Shown piece by piece: positions 37,799-46,753 of a stretch of 64,000 nt of DNA. Numbering within the stretch: position 1 is the first letter of the stretch; each line of letters begins with the position of its first letter. Source of the stretch: Deltaproteobacteria bacterium (lineage in GTDB: Bacteria > Desulfobacterota > Syntrophia > Syntrophales > JAFGHS01); assembly GCA_016928025.1 (NCBI GenBank), contig JAFGLN010000023.1, forward strand, positions 1-64,000. The letters run 5' to 3'. The translations under genes were made by a program, and so were the position numbers. Under the pieces are notes generated by a model. That model was not told where the DNA came from, made no database searches, and saw only the letters and a list, made by a program, of their open reading frames with translations.

Positions 37799-38758
37799 TT
37801 AAACGCCTCTTTGTAATAAGTCGCAAAGATCCGCCATATCCGCAGGCATGGGAGAGGAAAAGGCCATCGAAATTTTTTGGACGGGATGACAAAATTCGAT
37901 GGCACTGGCATGCAGAGCATGTCTGTTCAAAGATTTGATTTTCCTTCTGACGGCCATGTTCTGTAAGGTATTTATTCTTTTAGGATTTCCATACAGGCCG
38001 TCCCCTAATAAGGGATAACCGGCGACGGTCAAGTGAACTCTGATCTGATGTGTTCTGCCCGTTTCCGTCTTAATCTCCAATAAGGTTACCGCTCCGTATC
38101 TTTCGCAAACTTGCCAGTAAGTGACGGCTTCTTTGCCTCGCCGGCTTTTTGTGGACATCTTTTTCCGGTCGACCGGATGCCTGCCGATAGGGATATCGAT
38201 GGTGCCCGAATCTTCCTGAAACTGCCCGTACACCAGGGCCTGGTATGTTTTTTTAATCTCATGTTTTTTAAATTGAGCAGCCAGTTCATGATGAGCGTCA
38301 TCGGTTTTCGCGACGATCATCATGCCGGACGTTCCTTTATCGAGACGATGAACGATGCCGGGCCTGAGGACGCCTCCAATCCCCGATAAATCTCGACAAT
38401 GAAAAAGAATGGCGTTAACAAGGGTGTTTTCGTAATGGCCTGCCGCGGGATGAACCGTCATCCCGGCCGGTTTATCCACAATGAGTATATGGGGATCTTC
38501 AAAGAGGATAGTCAGAGGAATGTCCTGAGGGACAACATTCGACGGAACGGATTCCGGCAGGTAGAGGCGGATCATGTCTCCTTCCTTTAATTTATAACCG
38601 GCTTTGGCGGCCTGACGATTCACCTGTAAATGGCCGTCATCGGCTGCCTTTTTAATCTGCGATCGGGACAGGTTGATATCCTGCCGGGCGAGAAAAACAT
38701 CAATTCTCGAGTCCTTTTCGTTGCCTGTCACTTCAAATTCAAATGTCCTGGCATTCAT
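37799..38758 (-). CDS. rluD: Ribosomal large subunit pseudouridine synthase, RluD-type
   Basis: A 319-residue enzyme modifying helix 69 of 23S rRNA. The N-terminal S4 domain (RIDVFLARQDINLSRSQIKKAADDGHLQVNRQ) is followed by the catalytic GIVHRLDKGTSGMMIVAKT with its Asp, and TKTETGRTHQIRVH-like sequence (residues ETGRTHQIRVHL). It lies downstream of selA with a 9-bp gap. Assignment to RluA/RluD is secure; D is the best fit given its neighbour pgeF. Confidence 0.93.
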   Translation of the reverse strand: MNARTFEFEVTGNEKDSRIDVFLARQDINLSRSQIKKAADDGHLQVNRQAAKAGYKLKEGDMIRLYLPESVPSNVVPQDIPLTILFEDPHILIVDKPAGMTVHPAAGHYENTLVNAILFHCRDLSGIGGVLRPGIVHRLDKGTSGMMIVAKTDDAHHELAAQFKKHEIKKTYQALVYGQFQEDSGTIDIPIGRHPVDRKKMSTKSRRGKEAVTYWQVCERYGAVTLLEIKTETGRTHQIRVHLTVAGYPLLGDGLYGNPKRINTLQNMAVRRKIKSLNRHALHASAIEFCHPVQKISMAFSSPMPADMADLCDLLQRGV

Positions 38759-38767
38759 GTTTTCATT

Positions 38768-40213
38768 TTAAACCTTGGACCTTGTTCCTTGATTTTTCTC
38801 CTGCGTCACGGTCTTTAGTCCTTCAATAATGAATGAAAATTCCTTGTCGTCGATCGTTCGCAAATCCATCAAAACTTCATCGTCGGCGATTCGGACAATG
38901 ACCGGGATGTCAAGACGCCGGAGGTGCTCGTCAATCATATGACAAGACAGCCGGTCCGATGTCAGGGCGATGCAAAACGTTGGAATGTCCTCCATCGGAA
39001 GCGATCCGCCCCCCGAGCGGGAAATTCCCTTCCTCAGAGAGACATGAATTCCCGCAAGCTTTAATCGTCGGATGGCGGCAAGGAGTTTCCTGGCTTTCTT
39101 TTCCACCTGTTCGACCGGATCTGTCAGGGCCCGCAGAACTCTTGACCGGGAGCGGGCCGTTTCGGGATTGAGATATAACATCAGCGTTGCCTCCAGGGCG
39201 GCAAGGGTCAGTTTGTCAATGCGAAGCGCCCGGTTGAGGGCATTCTTCTTGATGTCTTGCAGGAGGGCTTTTTTGCCCAAGATGATGCCGGCCTGGGGAC
39301 CACCCAAAAGTTTGTCGCCGCTTAAGGTGACCACATCGGCGCCCGTTGCCAGGGCGTCCTGGACCGTCGGTTCCCTGATCAGCCCGTATTGGTCGAGTTC
39401 GAGGAAACAACCGCTGCCCAGATCGTTGAAGACGGGAATTCCGAAACGTTTTCCCAGGGCCACCAGGGTGAACAGGTCTATTTCTTCCGTAAAACCCAGG
39501 ATTTTATAATTGCTGGTATGCACTTTCAGGATCAATCCGGTATTTTCATGGATCGCTTTTTCGTAGTCCGCAAGGTGCGTGCGATTGGTTGTTCCGACTT
39601 CATGCAAAATGGCACCGCTCTTTTCCATGATTTCGGGGATGCGAAATTCCCCGCCGATTTCTATCAGCTCACCTCTCGAGACAATGACATCCTTACCGTC
39701 GGCCAGGGTGTTCAGAACCAACAGAACCGCGGCGGCGTTGTTATTCACCACAAGGGCATCTTGGGCACCCGATATGACGCAAAGGAGTCTTTGAACATGA
39801 TCGTAACGAAGACCGCGGCGCCCGGTTTTCAGATTGTATTCCAGATTTGAATACCCCGCGCCGATGTCCGAAAGCCTCCTGACGGCTTCATCGCAAAGCG
39901 GCGCCCGGCCCAGATTTGTATGCAGGATGACACCCGTGGCATTGATGACCCGTTTTAAATGGTATTGATGCAGGGCGTCGATGATTGCCGTCACATCCGC
40001 CAGAATGTCTTCTGCTTTCGGTGTCTGAAACGAATCCGGAGAGATATTTTCGGCTTTCATGATGCGATATCGCAGGTTTTCAACAACCGTGCGACAGGCC
40101 TCTTTGACAACGTCTTTCGGGGCTCTTTCGAATATATTTTCTTTTTCCAGATTTTGCATCATGCCGTCAATCTTCGGAAGGGTCTTCAGCAACGCTTTTT
40201 GGGTGTCGTTCAT
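38768..40213 (-). CDS. selA: L-seryl-tRNA(Sec) selenium transferase
   Basis: PLP enzyme that converts Ser-tRNA(Sec) to Sec-tRNA(Sec) using selenophosphate. The 481-residue product has LKRVINATGVILHTNLGRAPL, GYSNLEYNLKTGRRG, and SGDKLLGGPQAGIILG with the PLP lysine at about 301. GAAGG lies upstream of ATG 40213; an earlier in-frame ATG overlaps the lytic transglycosylase stop. selB and selC are not seen nearby, although they often follow selA. The fdhA gene in this window needs its product. Confidence 0.96.
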   Translation of the reverse strand: MNDTQKALLKTLPKIDGMMQNLEKENIFERAPKDVVKEACRTVVENLRYRIMKAENISPDSFQTPKAEDILADVTAIIDALHQYHLKRVINATGVILHTNLGRAPLCDEAVRRLSDIGAGYSNLEYNLKTGRRGLRYDHVQRLLCVISGAQDALVVNNNAAAVLLVLNTLADGKDVIVSRGELIEIGGEFRIPEIMEKSGAILHEVGTTNRTHLADYEKAIHENTGLILKVHTSNYKILGFTEEIDLFTLVALGKRFGIPVFNDLGSGCFLELDQYGLIREPTVQDALATGADVVTLSGDKLLGGPQAGIILGKKALLQDIKKNALNRALRIDKLTLAALEATLMLYLNPETARSRSRVLRALTDPVEQVEKKARKLLAAIRRLKLAGIHVSLRKGISRSGGGSLPMEDIPTFCIALTSDRLSCHMIDEHLRRLDIPVIVRIADDEVLMDLRTIDDKEFSFIIEGLKTVTQEKNQGTRSKV

Positions 40214-40237
40214 TTGCGGACCTTCAAAATGTTTCAT

Positions 40238-41383
40238 TCATTCCTGAAACGGTGGATCCTGAGTGGAGGTATTTGGATAGACAATCAGCTTTTCCCCGAC
40301 AAAAAGTTCCCTTGCCATGTCTAAGCGGTTCCAGACCAAAAGTGCGGGAAGCGGCACGTTGAAACTCGTGGCGATTGAGGAAAGACTGTCACCATCCTTG
40401 ACGGTATAAATGCTTTTTTTACTATCCTCCTGCCATTGGCGGAGAAGTTTTTCGTATTTAACATGGAAGCTTTCCGCGGCCCCTTCAGGAACGGCGATGC
40501 TGTGTTGACCCTTAACCAGGTAGTGTCCCCGGATTTCAGGATTCAGTTCCTTGATGACTTTAAAATAAGTATCCGCGGCTTCGGCGATGATCTGAACAGG
40601 CGTATCTTCGGAACACGTGATGTCCACTTGGTCAAAGGTCAGCAGAGGGTAAAAGTCTTTATTATTTAAGAAAAAACCGTATTGCCCCGGATTGCTGATG
40701 ATTAATTTGGCGGAAATGATCCTGAAGATATATCGCTGGGTTTCGATGGGCAAATATAACTGATAATAATCATTTACTTTCTGGATCAGGATCTCCGCTT
40801 TTAATCCCTCTTCTCCCATATTGTATGCGGAAGCCGCCAGTGTCCAGGATCCGAACATCCCGTGGAGGGTGTCGAGATAGCGGATCGCCGCATCGGTAGA
40901 CACAAAAATATTTCGGCGCTCGTCAATATGATCATCAATGGTCAGGTCGTACGTTTTCCCTGTGCCTTCCATGAACTGCCAGTATCCCATGGCGCCTTTT
41001 GGTGACCCGGCATAAGATAGGAGACTGCTTTCCACAATGACGAGATATTTTAAGTCATCCGGCATTCCGTTTTTTTTGAGCATCTTTTCGATATGGGGCA
41101 TATAGCGACTGGAACGTTTCAGCCAGAGAATGGTTTGGGGACGATTCCAGAGCATCAACATAAATTCTTTTTCGAATCGTTCGCGAACGTCCCGATTATG
41201 GAGCGGGACCGGCTCGCTGCAGAAATGAATCGGACCGTTGATCCGGATGGTGGAAAGCAGGGACGGAATATATTCGGATGTTGGGCGAATAGGCTCACTC
41301 CCGCAAGCCGCTTGCGTTGTTAGGATTCCCCAAAAGAGAATTGCCGAGAACCGGAAAAGAACAAGATGAGCAGCGCCCCTCAT
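40238..41383 (-). CDS. MltD-like lytic transglycosylase with LysM domain
   Basis: A secreted or periplasmic peptidoglycan-cleaving enzyme of 381 residues. An N-terminal signal segment (LFRFSAILFWGILTTQAACG, possibly a lipoprotein) is followed by an SLT domain with LVIVESSLLSYAGSPKGAMGYWQFMEGTG (catalytic Glu in VESS) and WTLAASAYNMGEEGL, and by a C-terminal LysM (IYTVKDGDSLSSIATSFNVPLPALLVWN). The stop abuts the selA start region, so it is in the S1-selA transcript, though its role is unrelated. Confidence 0.87.
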   Translation of the reverse strand: MRGAAHLVLFRFSAILFWGILTTQAACGSEPIRPTSEYIPSLLSTIRINGPIHFCSEPVPLHNRDVRERFEKEFMLMLWNRPQTILWLKRSSRYMPHIEKMLKKNGMPDDLKYLVIVESSLLSYAGSPKGAMGYWQFMEGTGKTYDLTIDDHIDERRNIFVSTDAAIRYLDTLHGMFGSWTLAASAYNMGEEGLKAEILIQKVNDYYQLYLPIETQRYIFRIISAKLIISNPGQYGFFLNNKDFYPLLTFDQVDITCSEDTPVQIIAEAADTYFKVIKELNPEIRGHYLVKGQHSIAVPEGAAESFHVKYEKLLRQWQEDSKKSIYTVKDGDSLSSIATSFNVPLPALLVWNRLDMARELFVGEKLIVYPNTSTQDPPFQE

Positions 41384-41386
41384 GGA

Positions 41387-42619
41387 TTATTCCTTTCTTT
41401 TTGCGGGAAATTTATCTTTCAGCAACTCCTGAAAGGATCCGAGAGATTTGGCGGGCTTGGATAAATACCGGCGATAGTCATCTTCGTCTTCTTTTGCCTT
41501 TCCTGGAGAATCGTCGTCACCTGAAGCCAGGGCCAGGGAGATGCGTTTGGAAGCTTTATCAACCGCCTCAATTTGGACGTTGAGAGATTGGTCGATTGTT
41601 AAAAACGGCTTCGAGCCTTTGACTTTCTTGTCTGCTTTGAGTTTGGAGATATGAAGCAGCCCGTCAATTCCCGCCTCCAGGGAAACGAACGCTCCGAATT
41701 TCGTCATGCTGGTCACTCTGCCCATATGGATCGTGCCCACGAGGTATTTTTTATCGACGTTATCCCATGGGTCGGCAAGGGTTTCTTTAAGGCTTAGAGA
41801 TATGCGATCACTGTCCCAGTCCAGTTTTAAAATGAGCGCTTCCACTTCCTGACCTACTGATAGATGTTCATTGATATCGGAAACCCGGGACCAGCCGATT
41901 TCGGAAATAGGAATCAGACCCTGGATGCCGCCGACATCCATGAAAGCGCCGAATTTCCTGATACTCGTGATTCTCCCTTTGACGGTCATTCCCTCCTGCA
42001 AAGACTGTTTCAGGAGCTCTTTGTGCTTTTTTTCCTCTTCCTTTAATATCTCTTTGCGCGACAGAATAATGTTCCTACCTTTTTCGCCATACTCCACGAT
42101 GTTGAATAAAAGGTGTTTTCCTATATAGTCATCGGGGGTTTCATCTTTTTTCAATCCCATTTGGGAATAGGGACAGAAACTGCGCATATCGCCCGCAATT
42201 TTAACCTCGTAGCCGCCCTTGATTTCTTTTTCGATAAAGCCTTCAATAGGAATGCCGTTTTGCCAGGCGTCTTCCAGATACGTCCGCCCCGCCTCACCGC
42301 CACCGACCTTGGTCGTGAAGAGTTTTTCATTGTTGCGCGAAGACAGAAAATACGCCCGAATTGTATCACCTTCCTTTAGATCGATATGACCGTCTTCATC
42401 ATTAAGTTCCCTTCGATCGAGGTAGCCTTCGCTTTTGCCGCCCAGGTCGAGAAAAATCCAGTCCGATGTGATTTTGACAATCTTTGCTTCCACTTTTTGG
42501 CCCGGTTGCAGCCAGTCTTTGCCGATTTCCGTTTCCGCCAGCAAGTCGGCGAAGCTCTTTGTTTCGTCTGTATCGGTTAATCCTTTTTGTTCGTTGTTCA
42601 TGTATTTCTCGTTATCCAT
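41387..42619 (-). CDS. S1-domain RNA-binding protein (RpsA-like)
   Basis: A 410-residue protein with four S1 motifs. Typical blocks are AKIVKITSDWIFLDLGGKSEGYLDRREL, KGRITSIRKFGAFMDVGGIQGLIPISEI and GRVTSMTKFGAFVSLEAGIDGLLHIS. It is shorter than a six-domain ribosomal S1, so it is probably an auxiliary S1-like protein acting in translation or RNA turnover. The start is ATG 42619 (MDNEKYM) rather than an in-frame ATG 48 bp upstream. It is the first gene of the selA operon. The 220 bp upstream show AT-rich sequence only. Confidence 0.75.
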   Translation of the reverse strand: MDNEKYMNNEQKGLTDTDETKSFADLLAETEIGKDWLQPGQKVEAKIVKITSDWIFLDLGGKSEGYLDRRELNDEDGHIDLKEGDTIRAYFLSSRNNEKLFTTKVGGGEAGRTYLEDAWQNGIPIEGFIEKEIKGGYEVKIAGDMRSFCPYSQMGLKKDETPDDYIGKHLLFNIVEYGEKGRNIILSRKEILKEEEKKHKELLKQSLQEGMTVKGRITSIRKFGAFMDVGGIQGLIPISEIGWSRVSDINEHLSVGQEVEALILKLDWDSDRISLSLKETLADPWDNVDKKYLVGTIHMGRVTSMTKFGAFVSLEAGIDGLLHISKLKADKKVKGSKPFLTIDQSLNVQIEAVDKASKRISLALASGDDDSPGKAKEDEDDYRRYLSKPAKSLGSFQELLKDKFPAKRKE

Positions 42620-42839
42620 ATCCGTTCCCTTGCCGGGTTTTTGACTTATTATATATGAAGAATGCATTGGGATGTCAATGAGATGACACGCCTAATGAAA
42701 TAAATGGTTCTTGTGGCATGGGTTTTATACTGTAAAATATAAGATTTATTATGTGTGTAAAAATAAAATTTTTCCATTTCGATTGCACATCTTGGAATGG
42801 GAGAAAAAAGGAACAGATCATGAAGGAGAAAGAGATGCT

Positions 42840-43172
42840 TTAATCTTTCATCAATGATGTTAGCTTGCTTCCGCTTTTGACCAGCAACTGTTCAAAAGCC
42901 TTTTCCAATTTTTCGTATTCCGTTAAAATGTCTTTTGCTTCTTCTGTCAGCCGCATACCTCTTTTCAGCGGATCGACGATGACGATCTTTTTCCCCAACC
43001 GCTCTTCGGATGCTTTGAGGCGCCCCCAGGCGGCTCGATAGGACATATTCAATTTTTCGGCCGCCGCTTTGAGGCTTTTGCATTCATCAATGGCGTGGAA
43101 GAGCTCCTTGCGGCCTTTTCCAAAGATGACCTTATGATCATGTTCGAGCCAGATTTTATATTTTATTTCCAT
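42840..43172 (-). CDS. ModE-like winged-helix repressor without a molybdate domain
   Basis: A 110-residue DNA-binding protein. The KYKIWLEHDHKVIFGKGRKELFHAI start and the helix-turn-helix SLKAAAEKLNMSYRAAWGRLKASEERLG match the N-terminal domain of ModE. The GMRLTEEAKDILTEYEKLEKAF wing and dimer helix follow. The C-terminal Mop/TOBE molybdate-binding pair is missing, so either another ligand or a different sensor is used, or it binds DNA constitutively. It is divergent from fdhA, separated by about 700 bp that contain three palindromes. The likely role is repression or activation of fdhA and the neighbouring molybdoenzyme; this is inferred from context. Confidence 0.75.
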   Translation of the reverse strand: MEIKYKIWLEHDHKVIFGKGRKELFHAIDECKSLKAAAEKLNMSYRAAWGRLKASEERLGKKIVIVDPLKRGMRLTEEAKDILTEYEKLEKAFEQLLVKSGSKLTSLMKD

Positions 43173-43355
43173 CACGTTACTTCATAATGCATATTTCAAT
43201 TTTGATCAATATAAAAAAATCTCCCTCATTGCGAGCTTTTTCTCATCAATTCCGACCATTTTCATTTGGGTAAAGCGACCTTGAGGAACGGATAAAAAGC
43301 GCGGCATCGTGGAACCATGATCGATCAAACAGATGCGTGATATGACAAAAAATAC

Positions 43356-43417
43356 TTGACAGTCCCCTGAAAAGAAAATATGTGATCGCTATCGTTTATA
43401 TGTCTTATCTGGCATAT
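43356..43417 (+). promoter_or_regulatory. Promoter P1 with operator palindrome, upstream of the fdhA leader
   Basis: TTGACA (43356) and TATGTG (43379) are spaced by 17 bases. They are followed by ATATGTC-N6-GGCATAT at 43398-43417, with one mismatch in seven base pairs, placed just after the expected transcription start. The sequence CGCTAT lies between. Its direction points into a stretch without a convincing gene. Confidence 0.5.
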
Positions 43418-43447
43418 GAACCGTCATATTTTCGAGTCAGCTGGTGT

Positions 43448-43652
43448 CGGGCGGTTTTATCATGCCCGGTTCTGAAAATACCGCGTCATCATTCGCACTT
43501 GCGGTTCGATGACACATTATATGAGAGCTTTGAAGAAAGAACGCCCGGCTTTCTGTATGATAGGCGTGGAGGCCTAATCGCACGGGAAACTCCCCGCATA
43601 TCTTTTGCGCTCCTCAGAAAGTTACCGGTGCGTAACCATTCGAAGCTCTCAT
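43448..43652 (+). ncRNA. Candidate structured RNA / long leader upstream of fdhA
   Basis: The stretch folds repeatedly in RNA form: CGGGC/GCCCG at 43448-43468; ACCGC/GCGGT and GTCATC/GATGAC at 43480-43513, which cross and so are alternatives or a pseudoknot; and a 14-bp closing stem, 43521-43534 with 43639-43652 (one G-U pair). The closing stem encloses ACGCC/GGCGT, CGGG/CCCG and GTTAC-CGGTGC-GTAAC hairpins. A T-rich run follows. The interval 43176-43874 contains no gene that I believe in; a GTG-initiated frame at 43382-43774 lacks a ribosome site. I do not recognise the motif as a known riboswitch. Confidence 0.4.
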
Positions 43653-43770
43653 TATTTTTCTTAAAATATGGTGCGGTGCCCACTTTGTTTTTATCATTTC
43701 CGACTTCAATCCAGCAATTTTACATTTCAAGATGTTATCATAAAAAAGTGATGGATTCCATTCTTAGGTG

Positions 43771-43830
43771 TTGACTTCTTGTAGCCGGATATTGTAAAAG
43801 TCGACACGCTATATGTCTTAAATGACATAA
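43771..43830 (+). promoter_or_regulatory. Promoter P2 of fdhA with operator palindrome
   Basis: TTGACT (43771) and TGTAAA (43793) are spaced by 16 bases. TATGTC-N6-GACATA at 43812-43829 is a perfect palindrome covering the expected start of transcription. The layout repeats P1 almost exactly. A repressor bound here would block initiation. Confidence 0.55.
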
Positions 43831-43831
43831 G

Positions 43832-43851
43832 ATATGCTACAAATAGCATAT
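43832..43851 (+). promoter_or_regulatory. Second palindrome in the fdhA leader
   Basis: ATATGCTA-CAAA-TAGCATAT has perfect 8-bp arms and lies 2 bp after the P2 operator and 23 bp before the fdhA start. It could be a second protein site or a small RNA hairpin near the ribosome site. Its half-site differs from the TATGTC motif. Confidence 0.45.
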
Positions 43852-43874
43852 TAACTATCTCTTTGGAGGCGGTT

Positions 43875-46574
43875 ATGGGTGATACCTTTATGTTGAATGG
43901 GAAAGAAGTTGAATTTAAAAAGGATGATACGATCCTGGATGCGGCCAAACGTGTGGGAGTGGAAATTCCGACACTTTGTTTTCTGAAAGGGGCTACACCG
44001 ACAGGGGCCTGCCGTATGTGTCTGGTGGAGGTTGTTGGTGGGCGAGCATTAATGACGGCCTGTTCCACACCGGTGACGAAGGGGATGGAAGTCATCACGG
44101 ACAGCGAGCGTGTTCACAAAGCGCGAAAAATGAATGTCGAGTTGCTTCTGAGCAGCGGCAAGCATGATTGCATAGTTTGCGAAGCCAACGGTTGCTGCCG
44201 CCTGCAGGACCTGGCCTACTTTTATGGCATCAAAGAACCCCGTTTCACACAGACGCCGGTGGAAGAGCTATACCCGGTCGAAGATGTGAACCCTTTTATC
44301 GTTCGTGACTTCAGCCGCTGTATCCTATGCGGACGATGTGTTCAGGCCTGTAATGAAGTGGTGGTCAACCGAGCCATCAGCTATGGCTATCGCGGTTCGG
44401 CCAACAAGATCGTGACCGGTGGTGACCTGCCTTACAACGATTCCGAATGTGTGTTTTGCGGTCAGTGTGTTGAGGTCTGTCCGGTTGGCGCCTTGACGGA
44501 GAAAAAAGCCAAGGGGCTGGGACGGCCCTGGGAGGTCGAGAAAATACGTACCACCTGTCCATACTGCGGCGTCGGTTGCCAGCAGTGGCTCCATGTGAAA
44601 GACGGCAAAATCGTAAAGGTTACGGCCGTTGAAAACGCCGAACCCAACCAGGGACGTTTGTGTATCAAAGGCCGTTTCGGCTACGATTTTATTTATTCCG
44701 AAGATCGACTTAAAACTCCCCTCATCCGCGAGAACGGCAAATTTCGAGAGGCCTCCTGGGATGAAGCCCTTGATCTGGTTGCGGCGAAGTTCAAGGACAT
44801 CATGGAGCAGCATGGCCCGGACGCCATTGCCGGTGTCAGTTGTGCCCGAAGCATCAATGAGGATTCCTATCAGATGCAGAAGCTCTTTCGCGCCACTTTT
44901 GGAACAAATAATATCGATCATTGTGCCCGTACTTGACACGCTCCGACGGTCGCCGGTCTGGCGACCTCTTTTGGTTCGGGTGCCATGACAAATTCGTTTG
45001 CCGACTTCAAAAAAGCCCAGATGATTTTTGTCATCGGCTCTAACATGACAGAAGCCCATCCGGTCGCGGCTACGTTTGTCAAACAGGCCGCCATTAATGG
45101 CGCCCAGCTGATTGTTGTTGATCCCCGCCGCACGGGCCTTGTGGATTTTGCGAACCTCCATGTGCCGATCAAAGTCGGTTCGGACATCGCGTTTCTCAAT
45201 GGCGTAATGAATGTTTTGATCAACGAAGATCTTTATGACAAAAAATATGTTGAGTCATGCACGGTTGGATTTGAAGATCTGAAAGCCAAGGTTATGGAAT
45301 ATCCGCCGGAGCGGGCCGCCGAGATCAGCGGTGTCAGCGCAGACACAATACGCGATGTGGCGCGGCGAATGGCATCCGTAAAACCCGCCATGCTCATGTA
45401 TACACTGGGTATCACCGAGCATATCTGTGGTGTTCGGAACGTCTTGTCCTGCGCCAATATGCAGATGCTTCTGGGTAACGTCGGTTTCGAATGCGGCGGT
45501 GTGAATCCCCTGCGGGGTCAAAACAACGTTCAGGGGGCCTGTGACATGGGCGCCTTGCCGAATGTTTTTCCCGGGTATCAACGTGTGGACAATCCCGAAG
45601 CTCGGGCGAAGTTCGCAGCCGCATGGAGTGTTGAAAAATTGCCGGAGAAGCCGGGCATGATGATTCCCCAGATGCTTGACGGTTTGCTTGACGGTAAGGT
45701 GAAGGGCTTCTACGTGTTCGGTGAAAACCTGGCCAATACGGAACCCGATATCCGGCACGTGGAAAAGTGTTTGAGTTCGGCGGAATTCCTGGTGTGCCAG
45801 GATATTTTTCCGACGGAGACGACGTGGTTTGCCCATGTCATTCTGCCGGCAGCCGCCTGGAGCGAGAACGACGGCACCTTCACGAACAGCGAACGACGCG
45901 TAAACCGGGTCCGCACGGCAAGCAAACCGCCGGGCGATGCCAAACCGAACTGGTGGATTTTCAAGGAAATTGCCAAACGGATGGGACAAAAATGGAAGTC
46001 GAACAGTGCCCGGGATATTTGGGACAAGGAAATTGCGCAACTGACACCGTCCATGGCCGGAATCAAGTATGCCCGGATCGAGAACGACGGCCTTCAGTGG
46101 CCTGTTCCGAGTGAAGACCATGCGGGAACGAGTTTCCTCCATGCGGAAGGTTGTTTCACCTGCGGTCTCGGTGCCCTGACGCCTGTGGACTGGGTGCCGC
46201 CCGCGGAGGTCCCGGATAAAGAATACCCATTGACCTTGAGCACGGGCCGGCGATTGTACCACTATCATACGCGGACACAGACAGGACGGTCTCCGGGGAT
46301 CGATGATCTGATGGGGGAAGAGACGGCCGACATTTCACCCATTGATGCCCGTGATCGCGGGATTCTTGACGGCGAAATGATCAGCGTCAAATCGCGGCGG
46401 GGCGAGGTGAATGTCAAGGCGAATGTTACGGATCGGATGCCCGAAGGAATGGTCTGGATGGCCTTTCATTTTCGGGAAGCCTGTGCCAACTGGCTCACGA
46501 ATCCGGCTTACGACCCCACTACGCAAACGGCGGAATATAAGGCCTGTGCCGTGCGCATTGACAAATTGAAATAA
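43875..46574 (+). CDS. fdhA: Selenocysteine-containing formate dehydrogenase, catalytic subunit
   Basis: Oxidises formate (or reduces CO2) at a molybdenum or tungsten bis-pterin site. The product is 899 residues with Sec354 encoded by TGA at 44934. Without recoding the gene appears as two ORFs, 43863-44936 and 44985-46574. Domains in order: a [2Fe-2S] domain (Cys35, 46, 49, 63), a His/Cys [4Fe-4S] segment (His97 to Cys108), two ferredoxin clusters (Cys149-159, Cys192-202), the molybdopterin 4Fe4S domain (CPYCGVGC, 228-235), and the pterin-binding domains. The Sec context is DHCART-U-HAPTVAGL. The size and cluster content match the NAD(P)-linked Moorella-type FdhA, whose Sec is at a similar position. 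GGAGG fixes ATG 43875. No FdhB-like partner is beside it. Confidence 0.93.
44934..44966 (+). promoter_or_regulatory. UGA codon and bacterial SECIS hairpin in fdhA
   Basis: The in-frame TGA (44934-44936) is followed after 11 bases by a perfect 7-bp stem, GGTCGCC (44948-44954) with GGCGACC (44960-44966), closed by the loop GGTCT. The spacing and the GGUCU loop match the E. coli fdhF SECIS element bound by SelB. The reading frame continues for 546 codons of conserved formate dehydrogenase sequence. Confidence 0.9.
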
Positions 46575-46581
46575 CCGGACT

Positions 46582-46629
46582 TTTTCCTGAAAGCGACCTC
46601 GCAAATCTGCAGAGGTGCTTTCAGGAAAA
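46582..46629 (+). terminator. Long hairpin after fdhA
   Basis: TTTTCCTGAAAGC pairs with GCTTTCAGGAAAA, and ACCTC with GAGGT, leaving one bulged base and a loop of about 11. It begins 8 bp after the fdhA stop. There is no T-run on its 3' side, so it may protect the mRNA 3' end or end transcription only partly. Confidence 0.5.
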
Positions 46630-46753
46630 GGGATGAGTGTTATTATCGCATAGAAATCATAGGGCAACAATACCTTTTATATGAGTTAGTACGGGAAATT
46701 TTTTCAGAGAAATCATTGCAGCTCAATATTACAATTAATCTGTTTCTTCGTTA

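Noticed and set aside
43382-43774. Plus-strand frame of 130 codons upstream of fdhA
   Set aside because: It starts with GTG inside the P1 promoter region, has no ribosome site, has an unusual composition (many Phe, Tyr, Arg, Ser) and no family resemblance; the RNA structure explains the stretch better.
44325-45161. Minus-strand frame of 278 codons across fdhA
   Set aside because: Antisense to the fdhA coding sequence, including the SECIS; codon pattern follows the plus-strand gene.
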